DNA of 64,000 nt. It comes from Yamagishiella unicocca (taxonomy: Eukaryota > Chlorophyta > Chlorophyceae > Chlamydomonadales > Volvocaceae). The translations under genes and the position numbers were made by a program. The stretch's first letter is position 1; every line of letters starts with the position of its first letter. The notes beneath the pieces were generated by a model. It made no database searches. It saw nothing but the letters and a program-made list of their open reading frames with translations, and was not told where the DNA came from. The stretch covers positions 25,572 through 89,571 of the forward strand of contig BDSL01000187.1 in the NCBI GenBank assembly GCA_003116995.1, written 5' to 3'. Positions 1 through 10,600 of this stretch are shown here, one piece after another.

Positions 1-1080
1 AGCAAGTTGCACGCCAGCTGCCTATTTCCCGAGATGCGAATTAACCTGTGTTAATGAACCCGCTGGCCCCGCGTTCGCAGTCGATTGCGAAGAAAACCGG
101 GTGTTGTTGCGGCTGGATTGAAGGGTCGCGGGGCCCTCCGGGGACTCCACGGGGCGCGGTGCACCAAACACACGCACATCGCACGACCGCAACGCCCCCA
201 TTCCGCCAACCGAACGCGCTGCATCGCTTCACGGTGCCAGCGCGCTGCGTCTCTCCGTGCTCTGCACCCTTTGCTCCCCGGATCCCACTCCTAACCCTGC
301 AGTCCCCAGCTTCCCCTACCATTCTCGAGCTGCTCCAACTGCCGCAATTGCCGTACGTGTCCCCGCTCCTCCGCAGATCGCTCGCCGCCGTAAGGCCCAC
401 CAGGAGAAGCACCCCGACGCAAAGGTACGACCCGTGCCTCTGCTTGACACTGTCGTACACTTCACGACACACTTCGGTACTAAGCCTTCCACCGTACCCT
501 GATCCACGCGAAGCGCCTCCCCTCTCATTCCCGGTGTCTGCTCTTACCATATTGCGGGCCCGGGCGGAGGGCCGCCGCCGCCGGTAGTCGCTTGCTGTCG
601 CCTGACGGGCCGTATCGGTCGGACCTGGTGGGGCGTTGTTCCCACGTTGGGGAGTCTGGTGTCACAGCAGTCGCTCCCGCGACCGCACGCCCACCCGCCA
701 GATCACCTCCCTGGGCATCGGCCACACCACGGAGCCGCTGCCCAGGTACATCGCGGACGCCACGGCGGACGCGGCGACCGGACTGGCCACACGTGAGTGA
801 GGGCTACAGCGGGTGGGGTGGGGGGCGGGGCTGCCTGCTTGCACGTGCCAGTTGTTAGACCCGTGCTCCACCTGGCGAAGGCTCCTCCCAGCCGTCCAGA
901 CCACCCTGCGTGACCGCCTTCTCCTGCGAATCCTTTCGGGTTCTGCTGCCGGCCGCTCTACTTGAGCTGCCCTTCTTTGCGCCGGTGCCCCACTCCTGCC
1001 GTCGCTGCAGGTACGACAAGGAGGAGGGCCAAGGGGCGCTGCGCGAGGCGGTGCCGGCCACTTCTACACGGGCCTGCGCG
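1..1080 (+). pseudogene. LL-diaminopimelate aminotransferase fragment (block A copy)
   Basis: Four exon remnants in the right order match the N-terminal third of plant/algal DapL, the PLP enzyme that makes LL-diaminopimelate for lysine synthesis in the plastid. They are SKLHASCLFPE at 1-33, IARRRKAHQEKHPDAK at 377-424 (after cag, before gtacga), ITSLGIG-TTEPLP and on to GLATRE from 702, and YDKEEGQGALREAV from 1012 after gtcgctgcag. Exons 2 and 3 join in phase. Decay is clear. A 4-base tandem duplication (GAGT at 795-798) puts a stop before EGYSGWG. One base is missing in the ATFYTGL stretch near 1062. The conserved GIGDTT aspartate is His here. Nothing matching the catalytic half follows. 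It is a dead partial copy; the identification rests on family motifs I know. Confidence 0.8.
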
Positions 1081-1583
1081 GGCCGGGATTGCCCTCCCTG
1101 GAGCCGGCACTCAAGCCTGCATCAGGACCCGGCTCCAGGACCCGGGCGAAGTCGCTGGCAGCGGTGGTGGCGGCATCACGGGCGGAACAGGCTGAGCGGG
1201 ACCCAGAAGGAGTAGAAGGCGGTGAACGGGACGATTGCTGCGCTGGATGAGCTGCAGCAGCACCACCACCAATGTAGCAGTGCTGAGGAGGCCGACGCCG
1301 CGCTCGCTGGGCCTGCCAGGGTGCGCTGGTGCTGGTGCTGGGTGAGGGCGGCGAGCAGGAGCGGCCCCCAAGCGAGAGCTGGAAGGTCGGTGAGTGCAGG
1401 GCTGGAAGGGTGAGGAGCGGGCAGCAGGGGTTAGGGCCGCTGGCGCTGTGCTGACGGTGCGTGCTGTGGGACATTGGGGGGAACCCGCATACGAGTGCAG
1501 CTTGCCTACTGGCTGCTCGAGGAGCACCCACAACGCGGCGATGGCGGTGCGGCAGCGCTTGATGTGGGGCTCAGCGCGTGGTG
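1..1583 (+). repeat. Segmental duplication block A (copy 1)
   Basis: This stretch is almost identical over its full length to 17120-18730. The shared sequence ends abruptly after 'cagcgcgtggtg' in both copies, and the two continuations are unrelated. The block is cut by the left edge of the window. It contains the DapL pseudogene described separately. Differences are point changes and small indels, including a 12-bp 'ctggacgaggcg' stretch present only in copy 2 (near 17762). Confidence 0.9.
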
Positions 1584-3154
1584 TGCGGCGTTTGACAAAA
1601 CGGACGGTACCTAGAAGTTTCGTGAGTGTGGCAAGAATCCCCTACAGCTTGTGGGGATCAGCTCGGGTCCGGAGGGCGCAGGCCTGGCTTCCGGGGGTTC
1701 CGGGACAAATCTGGCCGTGTGGTGTGTTGGTGGCACCGCACAGCTACCCACAGAACAACACTACGAAGGACAGCGGCCCACCTCACCCTGACCTCAACTC
1801 GCCTCACCTTCGCCTCCCATCGTGCGCCGGACGCAGGCGACAGGCAGCTGCTCGCTGCCGCCGCTGGTCCAATCAGCCAGGCCTTCCTGCAGGAGCGCCG
1901 CCGACCCACTGCCTCCCTGCACCTACACATAGGCCACTTCGAGTGGTGGTGGTGGTGGAGGGTTCAGGCCGCACCATCCCTATGTAGTGTGATCCGCAAG
2001 GACATCCATCGTTGCATGTTCCAGTTATGGGCCATGCATTTTGCGGACGGCGACGGCGGGCGGCCGCTGCCGGAGCCCTTTGTACCTGGATCGAGGGTGG
2101 GCGGCCGGGCGGGTGCCGCCGCTTAGCCATACCGCCTACTGCGACCGTAGGGACGAGTGGGGCGTCTTGGGGCCCATTGAAGCCGGATTCGAAGGCAGCA
2201 ACCGCAAGCGGCACATCCTGCACAATTGAAACCCTGCCAACAATGCTCTCGGACGGATTCACATGGAGAGCGGCTCGAACCAGATGGTGCGGAGGAGCGT
2301 GCCCCCGGCCCTGCGGTCCATGTTGTTGCGCTGTTGTGGGTCCCCACCCTCCTGGCGCAAAAGAGGACTGCACTGAAGCCCCGGCTCCCAGCCGCAGCGC
2401 CGGCGCCCTTCCACAACGCCACGCTGCCGCTGCCGTTGAAGGTTAGTTGTTGTGCTGGCTGAGGGGGGTTGCGTACGGGATACTGGGGGCGGCAGGTTCA
2501 GTCTCGGTGGGCGCCGTGACACCCGCTGATCGCCATGTCCAGCTGCAGTGGGGCTCAGATGGGCGGTATGGGATATCCACATCTAGACGAATGCGCTCCT
2601 TCCACATTCCGTCCCACCGACCTCCATGTTGCCACTGTGCTGCGACATCCACCCAGCTATACCTACAGCTCTCCACTCTGTTCCGAAATCCTGGGCTTGG
2701 CCCCAAGTGCCGACCAACGGGTTTCCTCTCAGCCCCCTCCGCCGCCCCTCACTCCGCTTGGCTCCTGCCGCCCTGCCTGCCTCGCAGGACGGGACCAGTA
2801 TCTTGCCCTCCCTCGGGGGCCCTCTGCGCCCGGGCTGGAGCTGGCGGTGGTGCCTTACCTGGTGGACCAGGGCGCCATCGTAACGCTGGAGGTAAGTTGG
2901 TCATTGCGTCGTATCTTCCTATGGGTGCTTGCGTAGCTGGTTGGGTTGACCGGCAAATTGGGCTTCGTGGCTGATGGGTGTGGTGGCTGATTGGCTCGGC
3001 CTGCCTGCATCTGTTTACACGAATCAATTTGCGTCTGGAACCAGAGGCCCAGCCCACCTTCACCCCTCCCGATGGCCTTCCGCCGGACCCTCCTCACGCC
3101 CCTCCCCACGTCGCCTACTGCCCGGTGCCCTCACCTCACTCCCCGGACTGCCCG
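1584..3154. other. Single-copy stretch between blocks A and C
   Basis: No recognisable gene was found apart from one exon-like island listed separately (2788-2891). The stretch is GC-rich, with C-rich tracts and several GT/AG-type boundaries such as gaag-gttagt near 2440. It may be intron sequence of an unidentified gene. Confidence 0.4.
2788..2891 (+). CDS. Isolated exon-like segment, unknown
   Basis: The segment follows a C-rich tract ending in ctcgcag and is followed by gtaagt, so both splice signals are good. In the open frame it encodes 34 residues beginning RDQYLALPRGPSAPG and ending VDQGAIVTLE, leaving phase 0. The composition looks coding. No family is recognised, and no neighbouring exon can be joined with certainty. 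It may belong to a gene whose other exons were lost in the rearrangement that produced blocks A and C. Confidence 0.3.
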
Positions 3155-3260
3155 CCCGCCCGCTGCAGACTGTAAGCGCTCCGAAAAGCGGCCATCAACG
3201 GCCTCCAGGAGCTACTGCCGGGAGCGCCGGTGTTCGTGTTGATTCGCTGTAGGCGAGGAG
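3155..3260 (+). repeat. Dispersed repeat family E, 5' piece
   Basis: After 'cccgctgcag' one frame reads ALRKAAINGLQELLPG and continues PVFVLIRCRRG. The same piece starts block C' (27275-27380), and a diverged form lies at 33440-33540, reading KLKAAIHDL, a stop, then ELLPGEPVVALVRC. Conservation at the peptide level suggests a former coding exon of a mobile element, but no family is recognised. Confidence 0.5.
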
Positions 3261-3536
3261 GCGCTGGTGGTCGGTTGCTGATAGGGGAGTCTGACAACGC
3301 AATTTCCCCTGCTGCTGTCTTAGCTAGAGGCTGTCTAGAGGCTGCTGCTGTCTTAGCCTCTAGACTGTTGTCTAAGTGGTTTGCCATTCATGCGGTTAGT
3401 TCTGCTGGATTCCTGTCTCTTTCGTGTCCTTCCTTGTCCGGCGATGTGCCCGGTGGTCCTGCTTTGGGTGTTGAGCCTTTAGGGGTTGCATACCTTTCAT
3501 CAGTGTACAAGGCGCTTGCAGCCTTGAACCATACCA

Positions 3537-3546
3537 CTATAAAAAG
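3537..3546 (+). promoter_or_regulatory. TATA-like box in block C
   Basis: 'ctataaaaag' follows 'gaaccatacca' and is kept in block C' near 28411. The third, chimeric copy at the right window edge breaks off just before this point. It may be the promoter of the repeated element, but no transcript start can be placed. Confidence 0.25.
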
Positions 3547-4009
3547 TGCTTCAGCCGCAGTAGGTAGCAGTTGTAAGAGTCATTATCACGACCATGTATA
3601 CGACAACGTCCAGGCAGACGAGGAAATTAAGAAATGAATATAAATCATTATCCAAGGGTCCTGACTCCGACAGGTTGGGCCATGTGGTCGCTCCGACCCC
3701 CAATTTAAAGCCGAGGGATGGCTGCAGTAACTGTTACAGTGGGCCCCAGACCATAAGGTAGAGCCATCGGGCGCAGACAAACTGACAAACTGAAAGAGAC
3801 GCACGAAAAAGATAGCAGTGGCACCTACCATGCACTGCCACAACCACAACCGTTACAACAAAAACACAGGGACACCACCGGCCCCCGCACATGGGAGTTG
3901 GGAATCTCCTCAACCGTGAGCCGCCACCACTACCCCTCCTTGGTTGACTGGATGTCTGGATGGCTGGCTGGCTGGCTGGCTGGCTGGCTCCCACGGGTCA
4001 CTGGCGTGG

Positions 4010-4745
4010 CATCAAGCCGTTGCCACCTTTCCTCACATTGGTAACTTATTCAGTACACTCACCGTGTAAATGAGCGCCGCCACGCTTTCATAAGATGAAT
4101 GTTTCCTTGCTTCATACATCATCGCACTGAGCGCTGCCACTAATCGCCCCCGTGGGTCACTGGCGTAATAGGCAAGTATGAATAGCCTTTGTCCCTTTGC
4201 TGGGAAGCCCCGCTTATAACGCAAAAGTAAAGAGAGCTGGCGACAATACGCTCTTCGATTGTGTTCCCGTGGGTCGCTGTCGTTGGCATCAAGCCATGGC
4301 CTCCCTTCCTCCCATTGGTAGTTTGGATCGTAATAGAGCGCCGCCATTACGTACGCTCTTCGATTGTGCTCCCGTGGGTCGCTGTCGTTGGCATCAAGCT
4401 GCGAGCGATTTCCTTCCTCCCAGTGGTAACTTGGATCGTAATACAGCGACTCCCTTCCTCCCATTGGTAACTTGGATCGTAATATTAAAGAGACGCCGCC
4501 ATTACGTACGCTCTTCGATTGTGTTCCCGTCGTTGGCATCAAGCTGCGAGCGACTTCCGTGCTTCCTCCCATTGGTAATTTGGATCGTAATAATATCAAA
4601 GAGCTAGCTCTGCCATCACGTACGCTCTTCGATTTTGCTCCCGTGGGTCACTGTCGTTGGCATCAAGCCATGGCCTCCCATCCTCCCACTGGTAGTTTGG
4701 ATCGTAATATTAAAGAGCGCTGCCCAAACGCTCTTCAATTGCGTT
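4010..4745 (-). repeat. Tandem peptide-coding array, LDANDSDPREHNRRAY repeat
   Basis: Units of roughly 85-105 bp, diverged and of unequal length, run through this stretch. Read on the minus strand they encode repeats built of YYDP-x-Y-x-WEEG followed by LDANDSDPREHNRRAY and VMAAL. At least five clear units lie at 4235-4745, with more degraded ones toward 4010. The array directly follows, on the same strand, the cysteine-rich reading frame at 4710-5196. Several units have frame breaks, so whether the array is translated through is uncertain. The duplicate array is at 29215-29950. Confidence 0.6.
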
Positions 4746-5442
4746 CCCACAGATCATGCCTAGTTGATTAGCAAAACTGTCGGTTGACGGTTGGGCCCGA
4801 GTTACCCACGCCATCCCACGCTGCTCGCCGCCTGGGATGCACACTGGCCCCACTGCCGTGGTGCAATTCATGACCATGCACTGGGCGGAATCGTAGCCAT
4901 TATTAGTCGGACCAGCATTGCAACGACAAACATTACGTAGGTATGAGCACCAACCATAGGCAACATAGAGAATTTCCTGGCTACTTGGCAAATTGGGCTG
5001 CATACCTGGCAGGCGTGTACCATCGCAGAAAGCCACAGGTCTGGAGAGAGGTATCAATTTGCCCGCCGGCGCTCCAGCAGTCCATGTAGCAGTATGGGAC
5101 CGGCGGCACTCGTCCCATACATACCGCAAATTTTCCTGCGGTGCCGGCGGACCACTCGGTCCTTCCCACATCACTAGTGTAATCCGCGGCTTTTAGTGAA
5201 GAGGCCCGGGTAATGGTCAAGCAGTTGCTCCCCACGTGGCCGGGGTAGAAGAGTGCAACTCGACAGTCGGACCTCGCGCTCCGCTGCACCGTGACTGGGC
5301 CCATGGTAGGCTGGCAACACAGCGACCTGCAGGAGCAAAGAATCGCAAAGTGAAACGCTTGCATGGCGCACAGACAGCCTGAAATCCTAGGCATGTGAGT
5401 GAAGCTTACCTGACCAAAGTCAATGACCATTACATTTCTCAA
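4710..5442 (-). CDS. Cysteine-rich protein of unknown family, 3' exons (block C copy 1)
   Basis: The minus strand has an open frame from about 5196 to 4710. It carries MWEGPSGPPAPQENLRYVW, then CRRSHTATWTAGAPAGKL, YGWCSYLRNVCRCN and CMVMNCTTAVGP, with about ten cysteines in spaced pairs, as in secreted or extracellular domains. Upstream, an exon ending NVMVIDFGQ has a good donor (gtaagc, exon end 5410), and a candidate acceptor (tgctcctgcag) precedes 5326. The frame linking 5326 to 5196 is ambiguous: two frames stay open. The frame runs directly into the LDANDSDPREH array. The copy at 29914-30646 differs by only a few residues. I do not recognise the family; VIDFG alone is not enough to call a kinase. 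Confidence 0.45.
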
Positions 5443-7562
5443 GAGCGCGTGCGGAGGATGATCAGTGGCTGCAGTCCAAGCAGCGCCTCAGCCGCGGTGC
5501 CGCTGCATCGCCGCACGATAATCCACGTATGGCGTCCTACGGAAGGCAGGTGGCAGCGGCGGCAAGGGGGCGAAAACATGACTTGGCACTCGTGGTACGC
5601 AAAGTGCATATAAGTCGGTTATTGTCATGATTGTAGGTTGTGACCGCGGAAATGGCACCGGCCCGTTTCCTCAGCAGCATCCTGAGTAATGGGATTTACC
5701 TGCGAGTCCAGAGAACGGGAGCTGTAATGTCTGGGCCCCTCCCAAGGCACGAAGCATGGCTGGATGGCTTACTGAGAAACCTCAAAGAAGGCCCCCAATA
5801 GTCCTGCAATGCACCCTTACGCATATATCGGATCCTGGGATGGTTGCGCTGTTGATTGCGGCAAACGCGTGCAGAACAGGCCGTCAGTGGACATTCGCCA
5901 TCAGGCCACGTCGGATACAGCTGCAACTATGAGGATTGCAGCTGTATGTATATCCGATTTAGCAGCAGCCACAAAGTTCTTGCAGCATTGTGCTGAAATG
6001 CATACCCCAATCCTGAGGTACCGGTGGCTGTCCTCCGAACGAATTTAGCCAGGACAGAGCTTACATCCAGCGCTCTGAAGCAAGATAACGTGGATGACGC
6101 AGTTGGAAGAAAATCCTGGCATCATTGGATGTATAATAGGGCAGATGGACGTCTAAAGGCGGACATGCACCGTTTCGCCTCCGTAAGGGTCGACTCCAGT
6201 TTGGTTGCTGGCTATCGTTACTATTAATACAAAAAAGCATGTGATTTACAATCCAGCAAGGACGCGGCAGAATGCAGCAGCTAAGAGGGAGCTGGAGGTG
6301 GGCAGTCCGGCCGCTGTACGATAACTGACACTACTGCTTGCACTGCACTGGAAGGTCACTCGCCTAGACCTGGTCGTGTTGAGCGCACCAGGATTGTATG
6401 CAAAGCTTCTGAACACTATGAATTTGTGGCCGAACAACGAGAGAAGCCATAGCCAGGTGGAGGCTTTCCGCGCGACTAATTGCCACGAATTGAAGTATTG
6501 ACAGCCAATTTGCTGCATACCAACAAATTATCACTTCCCCAGCGCAAAGTACATGATGAGACGAGTGCCAGGTAGTGCATCCTGTACCGGTACCGCAAGC
6601 AAAGGGTTCGGCTGCGCTCGTGCGCTTGCATATGCTGGACTTTAACTAAACATAAAAGTTCAAATGTTCGTATGATTTACACCTGTTTATTCGTCGGTTA
6701 GAGCCCTTTGAGATGTAACGTGCCTGACAGCCTGCTGTTTAAATTTTGCGCGACAGATGCATACATTGATGTGGGGCCGGGTGCCCTCTCAGCCCCTTAT
6801 TAACGGGTATCATCAGGATTGAGCAGCTTTATCTGGGTGAAGGCTTGTCGGTAGAGCGGCAAAGTCAATTTCCAATCGGTCCCTTCGGCACAGCCACTGC
6901 GACAGCGGTAGCACTAGTGTTTCATCTTCATCACACTTATATATTATGGCCGCGCAGCAGGATCAGCCAACAGCGTGCGCCACCCGCCGCCCCGCCTGCT
7001 GAGCAGTCGGCGCTGCTCCTGCGCCAGAGCCCCACGGTGGCGAAAGAGCGGGACGCTGGTGTGGTCTGCCTGGACCCGTGGGTCACCCGGGGGACAGCCC
7101 TGGCCGGCCAGCCGCGGGTTGAAGGTGACGTTGGCCTGGTCTGATGGGCTCGGAGGGCCCGCGGGGGGCCGGGGATCTTGTCAGCGAGGGTTTATTGGGG
7201 CACGGAGGGCCGGCAGGGGTGCAAGGCGAGGGGCCGTGGGAGACCGGCAGTGAGACCGCGCGTTCCCGCGGGTTTCATATGGTTGTTGGCCGCGGGGCGA
7301 CGGGCCACGTTTGTTCCGAGTGCGTTGTGCGCTTGTGTCGGCGGGGTACGGAGGTCACTGGGATATCCATGCCAATGGCACTTTACAATGCTCTCGTTGT
7401 CCCCGTGCTCTCCTGGGGTACCGACGTGGGCCCCTGACTCCATTGGTGTTAACTTCGAGAGCGCTGTGGCCAATCCTATGGTTCCGGAGCAACGTGCGTA
7501 CATGCGGTCAGAGTTGTCGAAAAGATCGCTCCAGCCCCATTGGGATTTCGTTGCGGACCTAG
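5443..7562. other. Block C stretch without recognised genes
   Basis: The stretch is lower in GC than its surroundings in 5.6-6.8 kb and GC-rich from 6.95 kb. Short open frames exist on both strands but have no recognisable motif, no good splice frame and no conservation pattern beyond the block duplication itself. It is probably non-coding parts of the duplicated element. Confidence 0.4.
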
Positions 7563-7640
7563 AATGGCTGTCAAGGGTCGTACGGACTGCTGGGCAGGCA
7601 AGGTCCTCCCCCGCAATCCGTACGACCCTTGACAGCCATT
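7563..7640. repeat. Long hairpin (inverted repeat), copy 1
   Basis: The left arm starts 'aatggctgtcaagggtcgta' and the right arm ends with its reverse complement, 'tacgacccttgacagccatt'. The arms are about 30-36 nt with very few mismatches around a loop near 'caaggt'. The second copy (32771-32848) has different mismatches. The size fits a short foldback RNA or the end of a foldback element. Transcription is not shown. Confidence 0.8.
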
Positions 7641-7843
7641 TCTGCATGTTTGGGTGCGAGGCCGCCTGAGGGCTGCACGGCGACGACTTAGTCGCGCACG
7701 ATGCTACCATGAACGGTCGGTAGCTTTTCGGAAGGATTTACTGCGCGATTTGACGCATGGTGGGTGGTTCGCGACACGTTAGGTGACCCACGGGCCTCTC
7801 CAACCGGCTCTATCGGCGCTTAGGCCTGTCGCGGCTTGGCGAG

Positions 7844-8455
7844 TTGGGGGGTCGCTCAGCGGCTCCGAAGACGTCGGCTGGGCAGCTCGGAGGGGCGCGC
7901 GGGGGCGTTCGTCGCTCCCGGTGGGGCCCTGGACCTGGACTGTCACTGAGCTCCCGCTGCGACCCCCTCAGCGAGGAGCTAGCGGGGGACGTAGACAGTG
8001 AGCTAGTAGTAGCCAGCAACCCCATGCTGGCTTCCTTGCTTTACATGCACGGACGGAAGCCCATCGCGTCTTCGGAGCACGCTTTCCAGAACAAGGCACG
8101 CAAGCTGACCAGCGACGCGTCAGCCCGGGCGTCGATGTACTGGAGGCTGGCGCAGTCGACGGCCTCGGACTCGGAGCGGCTGCGGCCCCTGGAGGCCGCG
8201 CTAGCAGCGAGCAACCAGCTGGCCGGGGTGCGGGCAACAATGGTGGAGGTGTCCAACATGCGTGCCAAGGGGATCCCGCACGCCACGGCGGCCCAGGTCA
8301 TCGGCGGACCACCCGAGCAGCGCAAGTTCATCGCCATGCTGACTTCGATGCCGGACGAAGTGCTCGGCGCGCTGGGTGGGTTCATCGCCAGCGAGGCGAC
8401 GAGCAGCGTGTCGGCGACGGTGTTTAGCGAGCAGCGCGTCTTCGGTGCGGGATAG
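7844..8455 (+). CDS. Gag-like ORF upstream of zinc-knuckle/recombinase frame
   Basis: A 203-residue open frame with an Ala/Ser-rich, helix-prone middle and motifs such as YMHGRKPIASSEHAFQNKAR and a C-terminal MPDEVLGALGGFIASEATSS. It ends at 8455, within a frame that then supplies the CCHC knuckle and recombinase (8376-8942), so the two overlap by 80 bases in different frames. The position fits a gag-type protein of a DIRS-like/tyrosine-recombinase retroelement. This part is not included in copy B', which starts at 23572. No family match is claimed from sequence alone. The start is uncertain; the ATG at 7844 is the first. Confidence 0.45.
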   Translation: MGGRSAAPKTSAGQLGGARGGVRRSRWGPGPGLSLSSRCDPLSEELAGDVDSELVVASNPMLASLLYMHGRKPIASSEHAFQNKARKLTSDASARASMYWRLAQSTASDSERLRPLEAALAASNQLAGVRATMVEVSNMRAKGIPHATAAQVIGGPPEQRKFIAMLTSMPDEVLGALGGFIASEATSSVSATVFSEQRVFGAG

Positions 8456-9675
8456 GATGCCCGCTCCATCCTATCCGGCTCCCCCCCACTACCCCCAAAG
8501 CCACCTGCGGCTCCTCCCGCCGCCCCCTGCCGAATTGAGGCGTCAGCACACAGCCCCAGGCGGCAGCAGCATGGTCTGCGACGAGTGCGGCCAGAAGGGT
8601 CACGGCTTCCTGCACTGCCCGGGCATGACGGCCCGCATGGCCTCAGACGCACCTCGGTATCTATCGCACTGGGGACAGTCCTGCCCGTTCTGCCGGTTCT
8701 GTGAGGATCAGCTGGGGCTGTCGGAGTCCGAGGTCTTCCCGAGGGTCTGGGGTGAGGACCTGAACCCGATGTCGGCGTGCCTGTTTGTGACGGTCGCCAC
8801 GTCACGCTACACCGCGTCAACGGTGGAGGGCACGCTCTCGGCGCTCGCCGACTGGCAGCGGTCCCGCGGCGTCTGGGGCGGTGACAGTTTCAATCACCGC
8901 CCATGGGTCAAGCCCATGCTCGCGAGAGCGTGGCGGACATGATCGCCGGCGCACGCAGACGGGAGTGGTGTGGAAGGGCCGCTAACGTTGGGGCTGCTGT
9001 GTCTGCTGATTGGCTGGCTGGTGACCCGGGCGGGTCCACAGCTGGAGGCAGCCCTGCGACACACGTGCGACGCCTGCTGGTTGGCTGTCGGGTTTTTTGG
9101 ATTGCAGCGGTGCTCGGAGCGGGTCGAGCTGACACCGGCCAGCATCACAGACCTCCCTGGACGGGGCGTGTCGTCTGGATCGCGCGCAGCAAGGCTGACC
9201 AGTTGGGACGAGGGGTATCACTATGTCTGACGGAGTGCACGGAGAGGGGGATGCCGATTGGAAAAGTCGTGCGGAGGTTTCGGCAGGCACATACGTGTGC
9301 GGACGGCAAGGTATGTAGGTATCGGACCCCCTCTTCCCCCGGTGGGGCCGGACGGGGCCGGTGTTTGGGCACAGCATGGTGAAGGGGGTGTTTACCGCGA
9401 GGTTGCGCGAGCTGTTGCGGACGCTGCAGTCGGAGTTTCCACAGCTGACGTATACGTTTGGAAATACTTTCCAAAATCCAAGTGGCTGGGGCTGCAGACG
9501 CACACTGTTATCGGCACACAGCCTGCGCCAAGGAGGCGCGATCGCAATGGCGGAAGCGGGCGTGAGTGGGGAGCTCGTCAAGCTGCACGGCAGGTGGCAG
9601 TCGGACGCGGTGGATGCTTGCTTGAAGCCGTCCTGCTCCCTGGCCACCCAGTGGAGCGAGGTTGGCGGCTTGTAG
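8376..9675 (+). pseudogene. Zinc knuckle plus tyrosine recombinase of a DIRS-like element (degenerate)
   Basis: The frame around 8571 carries a perfect CX2CX4HX4C knuckle (CDECGQKGHGFLHC), then an N-terminal recombinase-like helical part (SRYTASTVEGTLSALADWQR). Further on, in shifting frames, come LGLLCLLIGWLVTRAGPQL, WIARSKADQLGRGVSL, and the C-terminal core SAHSLRQGGAIAMAEAG with LHGRWQSDAVDACLK ending at 9675. These fit the HxxR and GRW boxes of tyrosine recombinases in DIRS/TOC-type retroelements. At least three frame changes break the protein. The expected nucleophile tyrosine (VDAYL) reads Cys (tgc). No reverse transcriptase is seen next to it. Inactive remnant. Confidence 0.65.
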
Positions 9676-10340
9676 CGCGAGCGCATGGGGGCGCTCCAGG
9701 AGGGGGCGGGAGGCTCACCCCTGGGACTGGGTGTGGGGGAAGCTGAGAGCTAAGGGTCGCTGAGAGCAGAGCGGCGCCGGGGCAGTGCCCAAGCGGCGCG
9801 GGCCGGGCCGGCACACCTGGGCCTCCCGGGTCGACTGGAGGCGGGTATGAGGCCAGAGGGCCACGCAAGTTCCAAACATCCCACACGTCGCCCTCCCTTT
9901 CGCTGCATGTTGACGAAGGCAGCACGTGTTTTCGGCGGTCAGAGGGACCTGAAGTGGTTCGTGCAGTACGATTTCCATGAGCGCCGCACGGTTCCGGGTT
10001 CCCACTTGTGACCCGTACAACTTTGGAGCGCAGAGCCGGTAGAAATGCCTTGAGCATTATTGTCTTATGTATAACAGGTTCTGTAATTGCTTTTTGAAAT
10101 AGTGCCAAGTAACCGAACACTGACTCGAAGCCAAGTGGCACCTTCCTTTTGAACCTCAAGGTGCTGAATTGCGTCGTTTGTCTCATTGTTTTTCAGCAAG
10201 CGCTCTCCTTATGCCCGCCTGCCTTCTCTTGGCTGGTGGAAGAAGTAGAAAGGTAGCGTAGGACTACTTTTGCATACCTTTCTGCGCTGCCTGCATCTTG
10301 CAGCGAGATTGGAAGGACACGACCACTACTTGATTCTCTC
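9676..10340. other. No gene recognised
   Basis: The stretch lies between the recombinase remnant and the conserved-peptide repeat. A G/C-rich part (9740-9850) is shared with 63478-63610. The AT-richer part (10040-10200) holds nothing recognisable. Confidence 0.4.
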
Positions 10341-10600
10341 GTGGAGGCGATAGCGGCAGGCTGCTGTGCTGCAGTCAGCGGACGGCCGAAAGGCATTCGA
10401 CTACCAGCAAGTGGACCTGCTGCGCGAGGACCTGGCTCTCGGCACAACGACGATCCCAACCAACGGCAACTTCGGGTTTGTGCTGGTTCCAAAGGTTATC
10501 AAAGCCACGCTGGTGGCTGCGGACGTCTGCGTTCGGGCAAACCGTGCTTCCACAGTCCCCAGCCCAGCGTGCTTCATGGCGGCACGTTGCGAGCCTGCTG
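10341..10600 (+). repeat. Conserved-peptide repeat LLREDLALG...VPKVIKA (copy in B)
   Basis: One frame encodes FDYQQVDLLREDLALG, then LVPKVIKATLVAADVCVR and AST. The block B' copy (25265-25530) is almost identical. A clearly diverged copy at 16331-16684 keeps YQQIELLRKNLALS, VPKVIKAPVVVADVCVR and AST. Keeping the peptide while the DNA has diverged suggests the frame was once under coding constraint. The family is unknown; it is probably an exon of a mobile element or a captured gene. Confidence 0.5.

Larger units (their letters stand above)
3155..7832 (+). repeat. Segmental duplication block C (copy 1)
   Basis: The block matches 27275-33045 closely. Copy 2 carries about 0.8 kb (27378-28182) that is absent or collapsed here between the first 100 bases and the 'gtctgacaacgcaatttcccc' motif. 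Contents are a start segment of repeat family E (3155-3260), a TATA-like site, a tandem peptide-coding array, a minus-strand cysteine-rich gene, an AT-richer stretch without recognised genes (about 5.5-6.8 kb) and a long hairpin near the right end. Confidence 0.9.

Noticed and set aside
5400..5445. Kinase DFG-type motif in NVMVIDFGQ
   Set aside because: One short motif without the rest of a kinase domain. The flanking exons are cysteine-rich and do not fit.
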